This document shows, one piece after another, positions 52,103 through 61,969 of a stretch of 64,000 nucleotides of DNA (position 1 is the stretch's first letter; each line of letters starts with the position of its first letter). Below the pieces are notes generated by a model. That model made no database searches, was not told where the DNA came from, and saw nothing but the letters and a program-made list of their open reading frames with translations. The translations under genes and the position numbers were made by a program. This DNA is from an uncultured Coriobacteriia bacterium (GTDB lineage Bacteria; Actinomycetota; Coriobacteriia; Coriobacteriales; QAMH01). The stretch spans positions 62,001 to 126,000 of the forward strand of contig CAUHSG010000002.1 in assembly GCA_959608885.1 (NCBI GenBank), in the 5' to 3' direction.

Positions 52103-53899
52103 ATGGCGTATCTTCTCGGATGCGAGAGTGTGCAACTCGAGTACCCCACGGCACGACTCTTCGACTCCTTGACGCTTGGCGTCAACTCAGGCGACCGCAT
52201 CGGCATCGTCGGACGTAACGGCGACGGCAAGTCCACGCTCCTCAAGCTCTTGGCGGGCGTTGCCGAGCCGGATGACGGACGCGTCGTGCGCACGGGTAAC
52301 GTCACTGTTGGCATGCTCTCGCAACGGGATTCCCTCGATGACGGCGATACGGTCGGCCATGCGATTGTGGGCAATCGTCCCGAATACGAATGGGCGGGGG
52401 ACGCGCGCGTTCGCGCGATCCTCTCCGAGCTCGTGAGCGATCTCGAGTGGGATGCCAAGATCGGTACGCTTTCGGGTGGTCAGCGTCGTCGCGTCGACCT
52501 GGCCCGCGTGCTTATCGGTGACTATGACGTTCTCATGATGGACGAGCCCACCAACCATCTGGACATCGAGGGAATTCACTGGCTGGCCGAGCACCTCAAG
52601 AGCCGGTGGCGTGATGGCGAAGGCGCGCTTCTGCTCGTCACGCATGACCGTTGGTTTCTCGACGAGGTGTGCCTCGACATGTGGGAGGTGCACGATCGCA
52701 TCGTCACGCCCTTCGAGGGTGGCTACTCCGCGTACATCATGCAACGCGTGGAACGGCAGCGCCAGGCGCGCGTCGCCGAAGCCAAGCGCAAGAACATCCT
52801 GAGACGCGAGCTCGCCTGGCTTGCCCGCGGCGCACCGGCTCGTTCGACCAAGCCGCGTTTTCGCGTCGAGGCCGCCGAGGCGCTCATCGCCGATGAGCCG
52901 CCGCTGCGCAAGAAGGTCGAGCTGCGCCGCACGGCCATGTCGCGTCTGGGCAAGAAGGTCATCCACATACGTGACGCAAGCATCGAGCTTGGTGACAGGG
53001 AGATCATTAAGCCGCTCGAGTGGAACATCGGGGCAGGGGAGCGCATCGCGATCCTCGGTGCCAACGGTGCGGGCAAGACGACGCTGCTCAAGCTCATCGA
53101 GGGCAAGCTGCATCCCACTCACGGACGTGTCGAAATCGGCCAGACGGTGAAGTTCGCCATACTCACCCAGCAACTCGACGAGCTTGAAGGCCTGGGCGAC
53201 GACCGCGTGCGCGAAGTGTGCAATCGTCATAAGATCTATGTCGAGATGGCCGATGGCAAGACCATGTCTCCTCTACAACTGCTCGAAGAGTTGGGCTTCG
53301 AGTCCGATCACATCAACTGCCCGGTGCGCGACCTGTCGGGTGGGCAGAAGCGTCGCCTGCAGCTCATGCTCATTCTGCTTGACCGTCCCAACGTGCTCAT
53401 CCTCGACGAGCCGGGAAACGATCTCGATACCGATATGCTCGCGCAACTCGAGACCTTGCTCGACTCGTGGCCCGGCACGCTGCTCATCGTGAGCCACGAT
53501 CGCTATCTGATCGAGCGCGTCACCGACGACCAGTACGCTCTCATTGATGGCGAGCTCATCCACATGCCCCGTGGCGTGGACGGCTATCTCGAGGAGCTCG
53601 AACGCAGGAAGCATGCGGGCCAGCAGCAAGCCAGCTTGTCGACATCAGCAGCGCATGTCGACGCTGCGATTCCCCTGCAGCGCGAGCTGCGCGAACTCAA
53701 GAAGAAGCGCACGTCGGTCGAGCGCAAGATGGGAACAGTCCGCAGCAAGCTCGAACGTGCACGAGCGGAGTTGCTCGAGATGGACGGAACCGATTATGTT
53801 GCCCTCGGCGAGCAGCAGGCAAAGATAACGCAACTGGAAGGTGAACTCGCCGCGCTCGAGGACGCATGGCTCGAATACTCCGAACAATTGGGCGAGTAA
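52103..53899 (+). CDS. ABC-F family ATPase
   Basis: The 598-residue soluble protein has two ABC cassettes (Walker A GRNGDGKST near 37 and GANGAGKTT near 318; LSGGQRRR and LSGGQKRR). A linker of about 80 residues joins them, and a C-terminal coiled coil spans ~515-598. There are no membrane spans, so it is a ribosome-associated ABC-F translation factor (Uup/EttA/resistance type), not a transporter. Whether it gives antibiotic protection cannot be told. Confidence 0.92.
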   Translation: MAYLLGCESVQLEYPTARLFDSLTLGVNSGDRIGIVGRNGDGKSTLLKLLAGVAEPDDGRVVRTGNVTVGMLSQRDSLDDGDTVGHAIVGNRPEYEWAGDARVRAILSELVSDLEWDAKIGTLSGGQRRRVDLARVLIGDYDVLMMDEPTNHLDIEGIHWLAEHLKSRWRDGEGALLLVTHDRWFLDEVCLDMWEVHDRIVTPFEGGYSAYIMQRVERQRQARVAEAKRKNILRRELAWLARGAPARSTKPRFRVEAAEALIADEPPLRKKVELRRTAMSRLGKKVIHIRDASIELGDREIIKPLEWNIGAGERIAILGANGAGKTTLLKLIEGKLHPTHGRVEIGQTVKFAILTQQLDELEGLGDDRVREVCNRHKIYVEMADGKTMSPLQLLEELGFESDHINCPVRDLSGGQKRRLQLMLILLDRPNVLILDEPGNDLDTDMLAQLETLLDSWPGTLLIVSHDRYLIERVTDDQYALIDGELIHMPRGVDGYLEELERRKHAGQQQASLSTSAAHVDAAIPLQRELRELKKKRTSVERKMGTVRSKLERARAELLEMDGTDYVALGEQQAKITQLEGELAALEDAWLEYSEQLGE

Positions 53900-53980
53900 T
53901 CCTTCCACGAGCTGCTCCTGTGGACATTTTGCAGAGCGCCGGGCGTGATTTTGCGATTGTGCTAGGATACGGAGCCATAC

Positions 53981-55675
53981 ATGCCTGGCATGGCACTTCG
54001 CATGCCCGGCTCAAACATGTACCCGATCAAACGAGGGGTTATGGGAGAGGATCGCCGATCCAGCCGAAATCGCGCCAACGACAATAGGGGTAGGCGCGGC
54101 GCGCGCAGTGGCCAGCGCTCCGGTGCAAGCAGGAGTCCCCAGTCTGGCTCTCAGCGAAACACACGGTACAGTGCCCAGGGTTCGAACGCGCGCCATGATT
54201 CGCAAGAGGACCTGCGCGACAACGCCCGTTCCTCCTCTCGCTTCCGACAGCAGCATCCCAATTCGCATTCTGATGCACGGCGCCACATGCAGTCTGGTCG
54301 ACGTGTTCGTCCGGCTGACGAGCGCTCGGCTTCCAGCGTACGCAATCGCGCCGACGGCAGGAAGCGGGCGGATGCCCATAGGCAGGCAAGGTCTCAGGAT
54401 CGTTCCCATATGCAGGAGCGAGTTTCTGTCCAGGACCGTCCCCACGCTCAGGATAACGCGAACATGCCGTGCCACGCTCATTCGCAGACGCCGGCGGGCG
54501 CATCCGAATATGCGGCTTCCAACTACGTTGGCCGCAAACGGGGTATGTCACGCGGTAAGAAGGTCGCCCTCGGCATCGCGATTGCGCTCGCGGTCGTGCT
54601 CATCTGCGGAGGTGCTGCCGCTGCCGTCTGGTACAACAACATCGCGAACAATATCAGGGGAAACCAGGACATCACCAACCTGACTGCCCCTGCAGCTGAC
54701 GAGCCGTATTACGTGCTTCTCATGGGCAGCGATGCCCGCGAGGGGTGGGAACCCGTTGATGACTACAACGCTGGCGAACGTTCTGATTCGATTATGGTCG
54801 CACGTGTCGACGAGAAGGCCCAGCAGGTCAGCATCATTTCCGTGCCACGTGACTTGCGCGTCAAGGTCAAGGGGCATGGCTACTGCAAGATTAATTCCGT
54901 TATCGAATACGGTGGCTACAATCTGCTCGTGAGCACGCTCAACGAGATATTTGGCATCAAAATCAACTACTACGCGATCGTCTACTTCCAGGGCTTCCTC
55001 GACTTGGTCGACACGCTCGGCGGCGTCACCGTCGAGGTCCCCGAGGGAACGGCAACCTATAACATGGACGAGAGCGCGCCGGATATCATCCTCCCTGCGG
55101 GTGACGAGGTTCTTCTCAATGGCGAGCAGGCGCTCGTGCTCGCGCGCTGTCGTCATGGATGGCCCATCGACCAGGGCGCCTATGCAATGGGCGATTACCA
55201 GCGTACGCTCAACCAGCGCAATCTCATCAAGGCCATCGCAAAGGGCGTGCTCGCACAGGATGTCACCCAGTTGCCGGGTCTCATCGAAAGCCTCTCGAAG
55301 AGCGTCGAGACGAACATGAGCGTTGACAGGCTTCTCTCGCTTGCCATGAACATGAGAGGCATGGATGTCGAGTCGATGGAGTCTTCTCAACTGCCCATTG
55401 GCGCATCGACCATCGACGGTGGCTGGCAAGCGATCATGTATCAGGACGTCTTCGTGCAGATGAACGAGAACTTCAAGGATGGCAAGGCTCTCTTCACTGG
55501 CTTGGATAACTTTAATCCCGAGTTTAACGACGATGACGTCAACGGCAATTACATCGATGGCCCCGTCTATGCGTACACCACCTATACTGCTTTGCACGGC
55601 AGTCCCTTCTCCGATGGTTTCACGCCCTCGCCTTCGGCCAGGAGCGCCATCCAGGAGACATCGTCCAAGAAGTGA
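53981..55675 (+). CDS. LytR-CpsA-Psr family cell-wall ligase
   Basis: This is a 564-residue type II membrane protein. Residues 1-190 are an unusually long cytoplasmic segment rich in Arg, Ser, Gln and His. The membrane span is at ~194-217 (KKVALGIAIALAVVLICGG). The LCP domain from ~235 has LLMGSDAREG, RSDSIMVARV, the phosphate-site RDLRV and a catalytic Arg pair. LCP enzymes attach wall polymers to peptidoglycan. ATG 53981 has GGAG upstream; ATG 54041 is an alternative. A TAGGAT box at 53963 may be its promoter. Confidence 0.88.
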   Translation: MPGMALRMPGSNMYPIKRGVMGEDRRSSRNRANDNRGRRGARSGQRSGASRSPQSGSQRNTRYSAQGSNARHDSQEDLRDNARSSSRFRQQHPNSHSDARRHMQSGRRVRPADERSASSVRNRADGRKRADAHRQARSQDRSHMQERVSVQDRPHAQDNANMPCHAHSQTPAGASEYAASNYVGRKRGMSRGKKVALGIAIALAVVLICGGAAAAVWYNNIANNIRGNQDITNLTAPAADEPYYVLLMGSDAREGWEPVDDYNAGERSDSIMVARVDEKAQQVSIISVPRDLRVKVKGHGYCKINSVIEYGGYNLLVSTLNEIFGIKINYYAIVYFQGFLDLVDTLGGVTVEVPEGTATYNMDESAPDIILPAGDEVLLNGEQALVLARCRHGWPIDQGAYAMGDYQRTLNQRNLIKAIAKGVLAQDVTQLPGLIESLSKSVETNMSVDRLLSLAMNMRGMDVESMESSQLPIGASTIDGGWQAIMYQDVFVQMNENFKDGKALFTGLDNFNPEFNDDDVNGNYIDGPVYAYTTYTALHGSPFSDGFTPSPSARSAIQETSSKK

Positions 55676-55797
55676 TGGGCGACTACCTCACGGTAACGGT
55701 TCATTGTCCATCTAGGCAAATGCGGAATAAATGGGGCAATATAGTCGCCATGTTTTCAATTGTCGGCTCATGAGCCGCACGATGAAGGGACCATTTC

Positions 55798-57333
55798 ATG
55801 TCCGATACCACGACCGGCAACTCGAGCAGGCGCTGCAGTTTCTGTGGCAAGACCGAAGAGGAAGCCGGCGGCGCGCTTGTGACGCTGCCCCCCAACACTC
55901 CCGTATGCCCCGCCTGTCTTGAGCGCGAGGTGAACAAGATGTCCCAGCTCTTTGGTTTCACCATGCCGGGACAGGGTGGCAATGACAACAATCCCCCACG
56001 CACGACAACTGACGAGGAGGGCAACCAGATCGAGGAAGTCGACGGCGAGCCTGTCGATGGCGATAACGCGAACGCCGGGAATAACGCCCCCTTCGGCGGC
56101 TGGAGCCCCATTGGCTTTTTCACGGGCAGTGGCAGTGGCAGTCCCTTCGGCATGGGCGCACCCGTGCAGCAGCCCAAGCGCAAGGAGGGCGAGCCCGTCA
56201 TGGCTCCCGTCCCCAAGCCCCATGAGCTCAAGGCGCAGATCGACGAGTACGTCGTCGGGCAGGAGCTTGCGAAGAAGATCGTGGCCGTCTCGACGTACAA
56301 CCACTACAAGCGCTATGACGCCACGCAAAAGAGCGATGTGCAAATCGACAAGAGCAACATTCTCATGCTTGGCCCCACGGGTACGGGCAAGACCTACATC
56401 ATCAAGACACTTGCCAATCTGCTCGACGTACCCCTGGCCATTGCGGACGCGACTACGCTTACCCAGGCCGGTTACGTCGGCGACGACATCGAGAGCATCA
56501 TCACCAAGCTCATCACCGCAGCCGAAGGCGACATCGAGCGTGCCGAGCACGGCATCGTCTACATCGACGAAATCGACAAGATTGCCAAGCGCAACGGCGG
56601 TCCCGAGGGTACGGGAGGTGGCCGCGACATTGGCGGCGAGTCCGTGCAGCAAGGCCTGCTCAAGGTGCTCGAGGGCACGACGATGGAGGTGCCGCTGTCA
56701 GGTGGCATGAAGACGCCGTTTTCGCAAAACGCCACCATCGACACGAGCAACATTCTCTTCATCTGCGGCGGTGCCTTCCCGGGTCTTGACGCCATCATCA
56801 AGAAGCGCCTCAACAAGAGTGCGGGTATCGGCTTTGGCTCCGCGGTGCGCGAGAAATACGACGAGGATCGCGACATCCTCAAGAACGTCAAGGTCGAAGA
56901 CCTCAAGGAATACGGCCTCATTCCCGAGTTTTTGGGTCGCCTGCCCATCCTGTGCACGATGGAGGCCCTCGACGAGCAGATGCTCTTCGACATCCTCGTC
57001 AAGCCGCATGACGCGCTCATCAAGCAGTACCAGGCACTCATGGCCTTCGATGGCGTCGAGCTGGAATTCGACGAGTCTGCGCTGCGCGAGATCGCGCGCC
57101 TGGCTCTCGAGCAGGATACGGGGGCCCGCGCCCTGCGTGCCATCATCGAGCGTTTCATGCTCGACATCATGTACGAGGTTCCCAAGGATGACACCATCGG
57201 GTCAGTGGTCATCACGGGCGATTACATCAAGGGCAATGGCGCCCCGATCATCCGTCCCCGTGGTCAGCAGGCGCTGCCCGACACGTCGGATAGCCTGCTC
57301 CCCGAGGCCGCAGCAGAAGAATCCGTAGCGTAA
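55798..57333 (+). CDS. clpX: ATP-dependent Clp protease ATP-binding subunit ClpX
   Basis: The 511-residue AAA+ unfoldase has an N-terminal zinc-binding domain C13/C16/C37/C40. Walker A is GPTGTGKT, Walker B is VYIDEIDK, and the IGF-type ClpP-docking loop is in SAGIGFGSAV. A disordered stretch with many Gly, Asn and Pro between the zinc domain and the AAA core makes it longer than average (~420). No clpP is in the window. Confidence 0.95.
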   Translation: MSDTTTGNSSRRCSFCGKTEEEAGGALVTLPPNTPVCPACLEREVNKMSQLFGFTMPGQGGNDNNPPRTTTDEEGNQIEEVDGEPVDGDNANAGNNAPFGGWSPIGFFTGSGSGSPFGMGAPVQQPKRKEGEPVMAPVPKPHELKAQIDEYVVGQELAKKIVAVSTYNHYKRYDATQKSDVQIDKSNILMLGPTGTGKTYIIKTLANLLDVPLAIADATTLTQAGYVGDDIESIITKLITAAEGDIERAEHGIVYIDEIDKIAKRNGGPEGTGGGRDIGGESVQQGLLKVLEGTTMEVPLSGGMKTPFSQNATIDTSNILFICGGAFPGLDAIIKKRLNKSAGIGFGSAVREKYDEDRDILKNVKVEDLKEYGLIPEFLGRLPILCTMEALDEQMLFDILVKPHDALIKQYQALMAFDGVELEFDESALREIARLALEQDTGARALRAIIERFMLDIMYEVPKDDTIGSVVITGDYIKGNGAPIIRPRGQQALPDTSDSLLPEAAAEESVA

Positions 57334-57371
57334 GTTTGTAAGCAATCGGGGTGGCGCCTGATGCGCGCTGG

Positions 57372-58142
57372 TTACCCTTCGATGAGCCCCAGCTTTACGC
57401 AGGCGTTCCAGATGCCGTCTTCATCGACGCTCGTTGTCACGAGATCGGCGCGTTTCTTGAGCTCGGGTACGGCATTGCCCATGGCCACGCTGGTCCATTC
57501 GGGGCGAAACATGTCGACGTCGTTCGTACCGTCTCCAAAGACGATGACGTCCTCGATGGGCGCATCGAGCAGCGTCATCATCTTGCGTATGCCGCGTGCC
57601 TTGTCGGTCGGTTCCACGTACACGAGTTCGTCCGAGTAACGCGCCCATGTTACGCCGGTGAAGTCGATTGACCGTTCTTCGCCGGTCTTGCAGGGAACAA
57701 ATACCTTGTAAATGGGGTCGAGCGTATCGATATCGAGCGCGGGATTGATGATGGGGGCATAGTAGAGGTTGCTTACGAGGCTTGCGTAGCGCTCGTCGCA
57801 CGTCAGGCAGGTGCGTGCGTTCTCGTGATTGACCGCCCAGGCCCATCCGTCCGCATCGAGGCGATGGACGAAGGCACGTGAGGGTGCTAGCGGCATGCCC
57901 TCGATGGAGATGAGTTTGCCGTCGATGGTGATGGAGTTGCCGCCATCGGCAACCATGGTATCGATGCCGCAGGGGGCAAGCATTTCAAGTGCATCCGATT
58001 GCAGGCGCCCCGTTGCGAGTGCGACGAAGTGGCCGTTTTCGCGCAGCTTGTCGAGCGCGGCGCGCGCAGAAGGCGGGATGGTATCGAGCGCGCGCGAACG
58101 CAGCGTTCCGTCGTAATCGAAAAAGCAGTATCTGCGTCGCAT
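57372..58142 (-). CDS. HAD-superfamily Cof-type phosphatase
   Basis: The 256-residue phosphatase has the HAD motif I FFDYDGTL and motif III/IV GDGTNDVDM, with a Cof-type C2 cap. Substrate unknown (sugar phosphates or FMN are common). The start is set at ATG 58142 because the upstream in-frame residues precede the fold. It is convergent with clpX. Confidence 0.88.
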   Translation of the reverse strand: MRRRYCFFDYDGTLRSRALDTIPPSARAALDKLRENGHFVALATGRLQSDALEMLAPCGIDTMVADGGNSITIDGKLISIEGMPLAPSRAFVHRLDADGWAWAVNHENARTCLTCDERYASLVSNLYYAPIINPALDIDTLDPIYKVFVPCKTGEERSIDFTGVTWARYSDELVYVEPTDKARGIRKMMTLLDAPIEDVIVFGDGTNDVDMFRPEWTSVAMGNAVPELKKRADLVTTSVDEDGIWNACVKLGLIEG

Positions 58143-58227
58143 GGCCCTCCAATGCCGGTGAGATACCCTATTGTCCGCAAGGTTCCACGCCCGTGTCAAT
58201 CTGCTAGAATGTCATGCGCTGCGCTGT

Positions 58228-58303
58228 GGGCCGTTAGCTCAGTTGGCAGAGCAGGGGACTTTTAATCCCAAGGTCTAGGGTTCGAACCCCTAACGGCCCA
58301 CCA
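58228..58303 (+). tRNA. tRNA-Lys (TTT)
   Basis: The acceptor GGGCCGT pairs with ACGGCCC, with discriminator A and CCA encoded. The anticodon loop is ACTTTTAAT with anticodon TTT. An extended -10-like TGCTAGAAT lies at 58202-58210. It is intact, with no integrated element. Confidence 0.94.
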
Positions 58304-58573
58304 CCAAAGCAGCAAGTCATCCTAAATATTGCGCGAAGCCGCCGGACGATTACGAGCATCTTGAGCAGAGCCGTGATGAACGCGATGCGATCTTGCGAGG
58401 ACTGCCTGAGCGCGCGTTCTATGCGCGCGAGTTTCCCTAAAGGGACTAGCTTCGCGTCGCCGCACGCGGCATCGCGTGAAGCGCGGGTCGGGTGCGAAAG
58501 CAAGCTCGTAATCGTCTGGCGGCTTCGCATGCGTCTTTCGTTTAGTGCTATCGTAGAGTGCATGTAAAAGGGG

Positions 58574-60574
58574 ATGATTATTCACATGGGCCTTACCAGA
58601 AAGCAATGGATGATGCTTGTCGTCATCGTAATCGGTACGTTCGTCACCATTCTCAACCAGACGCTCGTCACACCGGCGCTTCCCGCCATTATGGCCGAGA
58701 TGTCCATCGACGCGGCGACAGGCCAGTGGCTTACCACGGGCTTCACGCTCGTGAACGCCATCATGATTCCCATCACCGCCTACCTCCAGGATCGCTTCTC
58801 GGTACGTCGCCTCTTCCTGTTCTCCATGAGCGTCTTTGCTGTGGGCTCCCTGTTGTGTGGTTGGGGCCCGGACTTCGGCGTTCTCCTGGCCGGTCGCCTT
58901 GTCCAAGCGATAGGTGCGGGCATACTCATGCCCATGTCGATGACCGTCCTGCTCGTCATGTTTCCTGTCGACCGCAGGGGCTCGGCCATGGGCGTCTTCG
59001 GTCTCATCATCGCCTTCGCTCCGGCAATCGGTCCGACGATTTCGGGCATCATGGTCGACACGGTCAACTGGCATGTCATGTTCTACGTCGTTGCGGCGCT
59101 CGTTGCCGTCGTCGTTGTGGCGGCTGCTTTTCTCATCGAGCAGCGCAGCCCCAAGACCAAAGGCGATGCGACACTCGACCCGCTTTCCGTCGTGCTCTCC
59201 ACGCTTGGCTTTGGCGGTTTGCTCTATGGATTCAGCGTCTTTGGCTCCAACGGCATCGACCTTGTGAGCGGCATCACCATTCTCGTCGGCTGCGCATGCA
59301 TCGTCTGGTTCTTCTTCAGGCAGCTGCATCTCGAGACGCCGATGCTGCGCGTGCGCATACTCTTCAACCGCAACTTTCTCATCGCGACCATCATCGGCAT
59401 GCTCGTTCAAGCGTCCCTGCTCGTGGCACCCGTGCTCATGCCCATTTACGTGCAGGATCTTCTGGGCTACTCCGCAACGGTGTCCGGTCTTGTCATCATG
59501 CCGGGTGCCATCATCATGGGCGTCATGAACCCCATTGCAGGGCGCATCTTCGACAAGCATGGTGCACGCGCCATGGGCATCATTGGCATGCTTCTGCTCG
59601 CGGCAACCACGCTGGGCTTCGTTTTTGTCGGTACGAACACGTCAATTGCCGTCATCACGATTCTGTTCGCCGTGCGCATGTTCTCGATGGCGCTCGTGAA
59701 CATGCCCATCACCACCTGGGGTATGAATGCGCTCGACACCAAGTTCATGAATCATGGCACGTCCATCAACAATACGCTGCGTCAGGTTGCGGGCTCGCTC
59801 GGCACGGCGCTCGTCGTCTCGATCTACACGGCGGCCCAGGTGCAGATCGGTGGTCCCAATCCGCCGGTCGAGGCATCCATGACCGCGTTTAACATCGCGT
59901 TCATGATCTGCACGGCGCTCGTGCTCATTGGCGCGGTCCTCACCATCATCTTCGTCAAGGGCAAGCCCGGCACGATCGAGGCGACGGGTGCCGAGGGCGA
60001 GACCGTGCGCGAGCGCGGTGTTGCCGGCGAGAATAAGACCCTGCTCGAGCGCATCATGAAGCGCGATGTGTACGTACTGCGTAGCGACGATACGGTGCAG
60101 GCAGCCATGCAGCTCTTCATCAACGAGGGCATCAGCGCCTGCCCCATCGTCGACCACGATGACAAGCCCGTCGGTTTCATCTCCGATGGCGACATACTCA
60201 AGAACCTCGCACGCAACTCCAGGTCCTTCATGGATCCGGTAGCGCTTATCGTCATGACGGCGCAGGACAAGCGCGGTTACGACGAGAAGCTCGAGGAGCT
60301 CATGGAAAAGCCCGTCGCTTCCATCGGTACGCGCAACTTCCTGAGCGTCAACGTACACGAGAGCATCGACGAGGTATGCCGCGTGTTGGCCGACAATCAT
60401 CTCAAGAAAGTGCCGGTCATGGAGGATGGCAAGATTTGCGGCATCATCAATCGCAGCGACATCACCCGCTATTCCATGGAGGCATATCTCGAGGGCCGTC
60501 CCGAGGACGCGGTCCATTGCGAAGCCGAGGGTGGCGAATCCAAGTGCGAATGCGAGCCCGAACACGTATCATAG
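58574..60574 (+). CDS. MFS (DHA2-type) exporter fused to two CBS domains
   Basis: The 666-residue protein starts with a ~14-helix major facilitator of the EmrB/QacA (DHA2) type, with the conserved start NQTLVTPALP and the motif GRLVQAIGAGILMP. After residue ~490 it has two cytoplasmic CBS repeats (VQAAMQLFINEGISACPIVDHD and VCRVLADNHLKKVPVMEDG), an uncommon fusion suggesting adenosine-nucleotide control of transport. Starts ATG 58574 or 58586 are possible. Confidence 0.88.
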   Translation: MIIHMGLTRKQWMMLVVIVIGTFVTILNQTLVTPALPAIMAEMSIDAATGQWLTTGFTLVNAIMIPITAYLQDRFSVRRLFLFSMSVFAVGSLLCGWGPDFGVLLAGRLVQAIGAGILMPMSMTVLLVMFPVDRRGSAMGVFGLIIAFAPAIGPTISGIMVDTVNWHVMFYVVAALVAVVVVAAAFLIEQRSPKTKGDATLDPLSVVLSTLGFGGLLYGFSVFGSNGIDLVSGITILVGCACIVWFFFRQLHLETPMLRVRILFNRNFLIATIIGMLVQASLLVAPVLMPIYVQDLLGYSATVSGLVIMPGAIIMGVMNPIAGRIFDKHGARAMGIIGMLLLAATTLGFVFVGTNTSIAVITILFAVRMFSMALVNMPITTWGMNALDTKFMNHGTSINNTLRQVAGSLGTALVVSIYTAAQVQIGGPNPPVEASMTAFNIAFMICTALVLIGAVLTIIFVKGKPGTIEATGAEGETVRERGVAGENKTLLERIMKRDVYVLRSDDTVQAAMQLFINEGISACPIVDHDDKPVGFISDGDILKNLARNSRSFMDPVALIVMTAQDKRGYDEKLEELMEKPVASIGTRNFLSVNVHESIDEVCRVLADNHLKKVPVMEDGKICGIINRSDITRYSMEAYLEGRPEDAVHCEAEGGESKCECEPEHVS

Positions 60575-60604
60575 GGCAGTACACGTACGTTGATCGTGAG
60601 GAAG

Positions 60605-61408
60605 ATGGCTAAGACGGTCACGATAGAGGCAAGCGCAGGTGATGCGACGCTCGTCGTCGACTTCGACGCGTTCTCGTACATGCTCGACATCGGCGAGGCG
60701 ATGCTCACGTCCGGCGCCGACGTTCATACCGTCGAGCACATGCTCGCGCGCATGGGAAGGGCCTACGGCGCCTACAAGATGAACGTGCTCGTCATCACGG
60801 CCGTCATCATCGTGACCATCACGCTTCCGGGCGATATCGAGAAGACGATGTCCCGACGCATCGCCAATGAGGGTTCGACTGACTTCGATCGCCTGGAGGC
60901 CCTGAGCAAGTTGTGCGAGGAGTGCTGCCAGACACCTCTGTCGGCCCAGGAGTTGCGCAGGAGGCTCGATCGCATCAAGGGCAAGCCCTTTCCGAAGCTG
61001 TCGTTGTATCTGGGTGGTGCGCTATCGGCCGGTGGGTTTGCCATCTTCTTTGGCGGCACCATTCTCGACGGTATTGCGTCGGCTGTCATCGCGCTGTTCG
61101 TGTGTGTCGCGCTCAAGTACTTCCGGCCCATCACGCCCAATACGATCGTCTTCAATTTCGCCACTTCGCTCGTCACCGGCCTGATCATCTGCCTTGTCGC
61201 CAGGCTTGTCCCGCACATGTCCATCGACATGGCAATCATTGGCGTGATCATGCTTTTGATTCCCGGTGTCGCCATTACGAACGCGACGCGCGACATGCTA
61301 TCGGGCGACACCATATCCGGCGTCATGCGTTTCATCGAGAGCCTGCTGTGGGCCACGTCCCTCGCACTCGGTTTCATGGCCGCGCTCTGGATTGCGTCGT
61401 TGGTATAG
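60605..61408 (+). CDS. Threonine/serine exporter ThrE, N-terminal-type subunit
   Basis: The 267-residue protein is of the ThrE_1 (DUF1212) family. The N-terminal cytoplasmic part has GADVHTVEHMLARM (family pattern GA..HRVE), followed by five or so membrane helices. Paired with the next gene, which supplies the ThrE_2 part; fused into one chain in Corynebacterium. ATG 60605 is preferred over TTG 60590 but weakly. Confidence 0.85.
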   Translation: MAKTVTIEASAGDATLVVDFDAFSYMLDIGEAMLTSGADVHTVEHMLARMGRAYGAYKMNVLVITAVIIVTITLPGDIEKTMSRRIANEGSTDFDRLEALSKLCEECCQTPLSAQELRRRLDRIKGKPFPKLSLYLGGALSAGGFAIFFGGTILDGIASAVIALFVCVALKYFRPITPNTIVFNFATSLVTGLIICLVARLVPHMSIDMAIIGVIMLLIPGVAITNATRDMLSGDTISGVMRFIESLLWATSLALGFMAALWIASLV

Positions 61409-61417
61409 GGGTGACGG

Positions 61418-61909
61418 ATGGATTTCCCCTTTCCCATAATGCTCCTCGTCACGCTCATCGCGTCGCTCGGCTTCGCGCTGTTCTTCAACGTGAGCAGGCG
61501 GCGTATCATCCCTGCAACTCTTGGCGGCGTGTTCACGTGGGCGATCTACTATGCGCTTTCCCTGCATATTGACGGCATTTTCATTCCCGTCGTGATCGCG
61601 AGCATCTTCGCGGCCGTATTCGCCGAGACGATGTCTCGCATCACCCGTACACCTGTGACCGGCTTCTTCATCATCTCGGTCATTCCGCTTATTCCCGGAC
61701 GTGCCCTGTATTACACGATGTATAACGCGGTGAGCGGAAATCTATCCGCATGCGGGGAGTTTGGCATCATGACCATGCTGTACGCAGGTGGTATAGCCGT
61801 CGGCATCTGCGTCGTCACCGCTGTGGTGCAGACCTGGGATGTATGGGCCGCCGACAAGGCCAAGCGCCTTGCGAAGATGGTGAGGAAGCAGGCGCGGCGC
61901 AAGGCCTGA
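61418..61909 (+). CDS. Threonine/serine exporter ThrE, C-terminal-type subunit
   Basis: The 163-residue protein with about five membrane helices is of the ThrE_2 (DUF3815) family; IPATLGGVFTWAIYYAL and VIPLIPGRALYYTMY are characteristic. It has a basic C-terminal tail. It starts 9 bp after its partner subunit and the two form one exporter. Confidence 0.86.
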   Translation: MDFPFPIMLLVTLIASLGFALFFNVSRRRIIPATLGGVFTWAIYYALSLHIDGIFIPVVIASIFAAVFAETMSRITRTPVTGFFIISVIPLIPGRALYYTMYNAVSGNLSACGEFGIMTMLYAGGIAVGICVVTAVVQTWDVWAADKAKRLAKMVRKQARRKA

Positions 61910-61969
61910 GAGTCTATAATGGGCGCTGCGAGCCATGCGATTGTCCGTACCTTCGTATAGGGAGCTATC

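Noticed and set aside
52103..53899. A classical ABC transporter ATPase
   Set aside because: Two ABC cassettes in one chain with no membrane segment or permease gene point to ABC-F.
58228..58303. tRNA-Lys(TTT) as a second integration site
   Set aside because: Its 3' end is intact, no flanking repeat or integrase is present.
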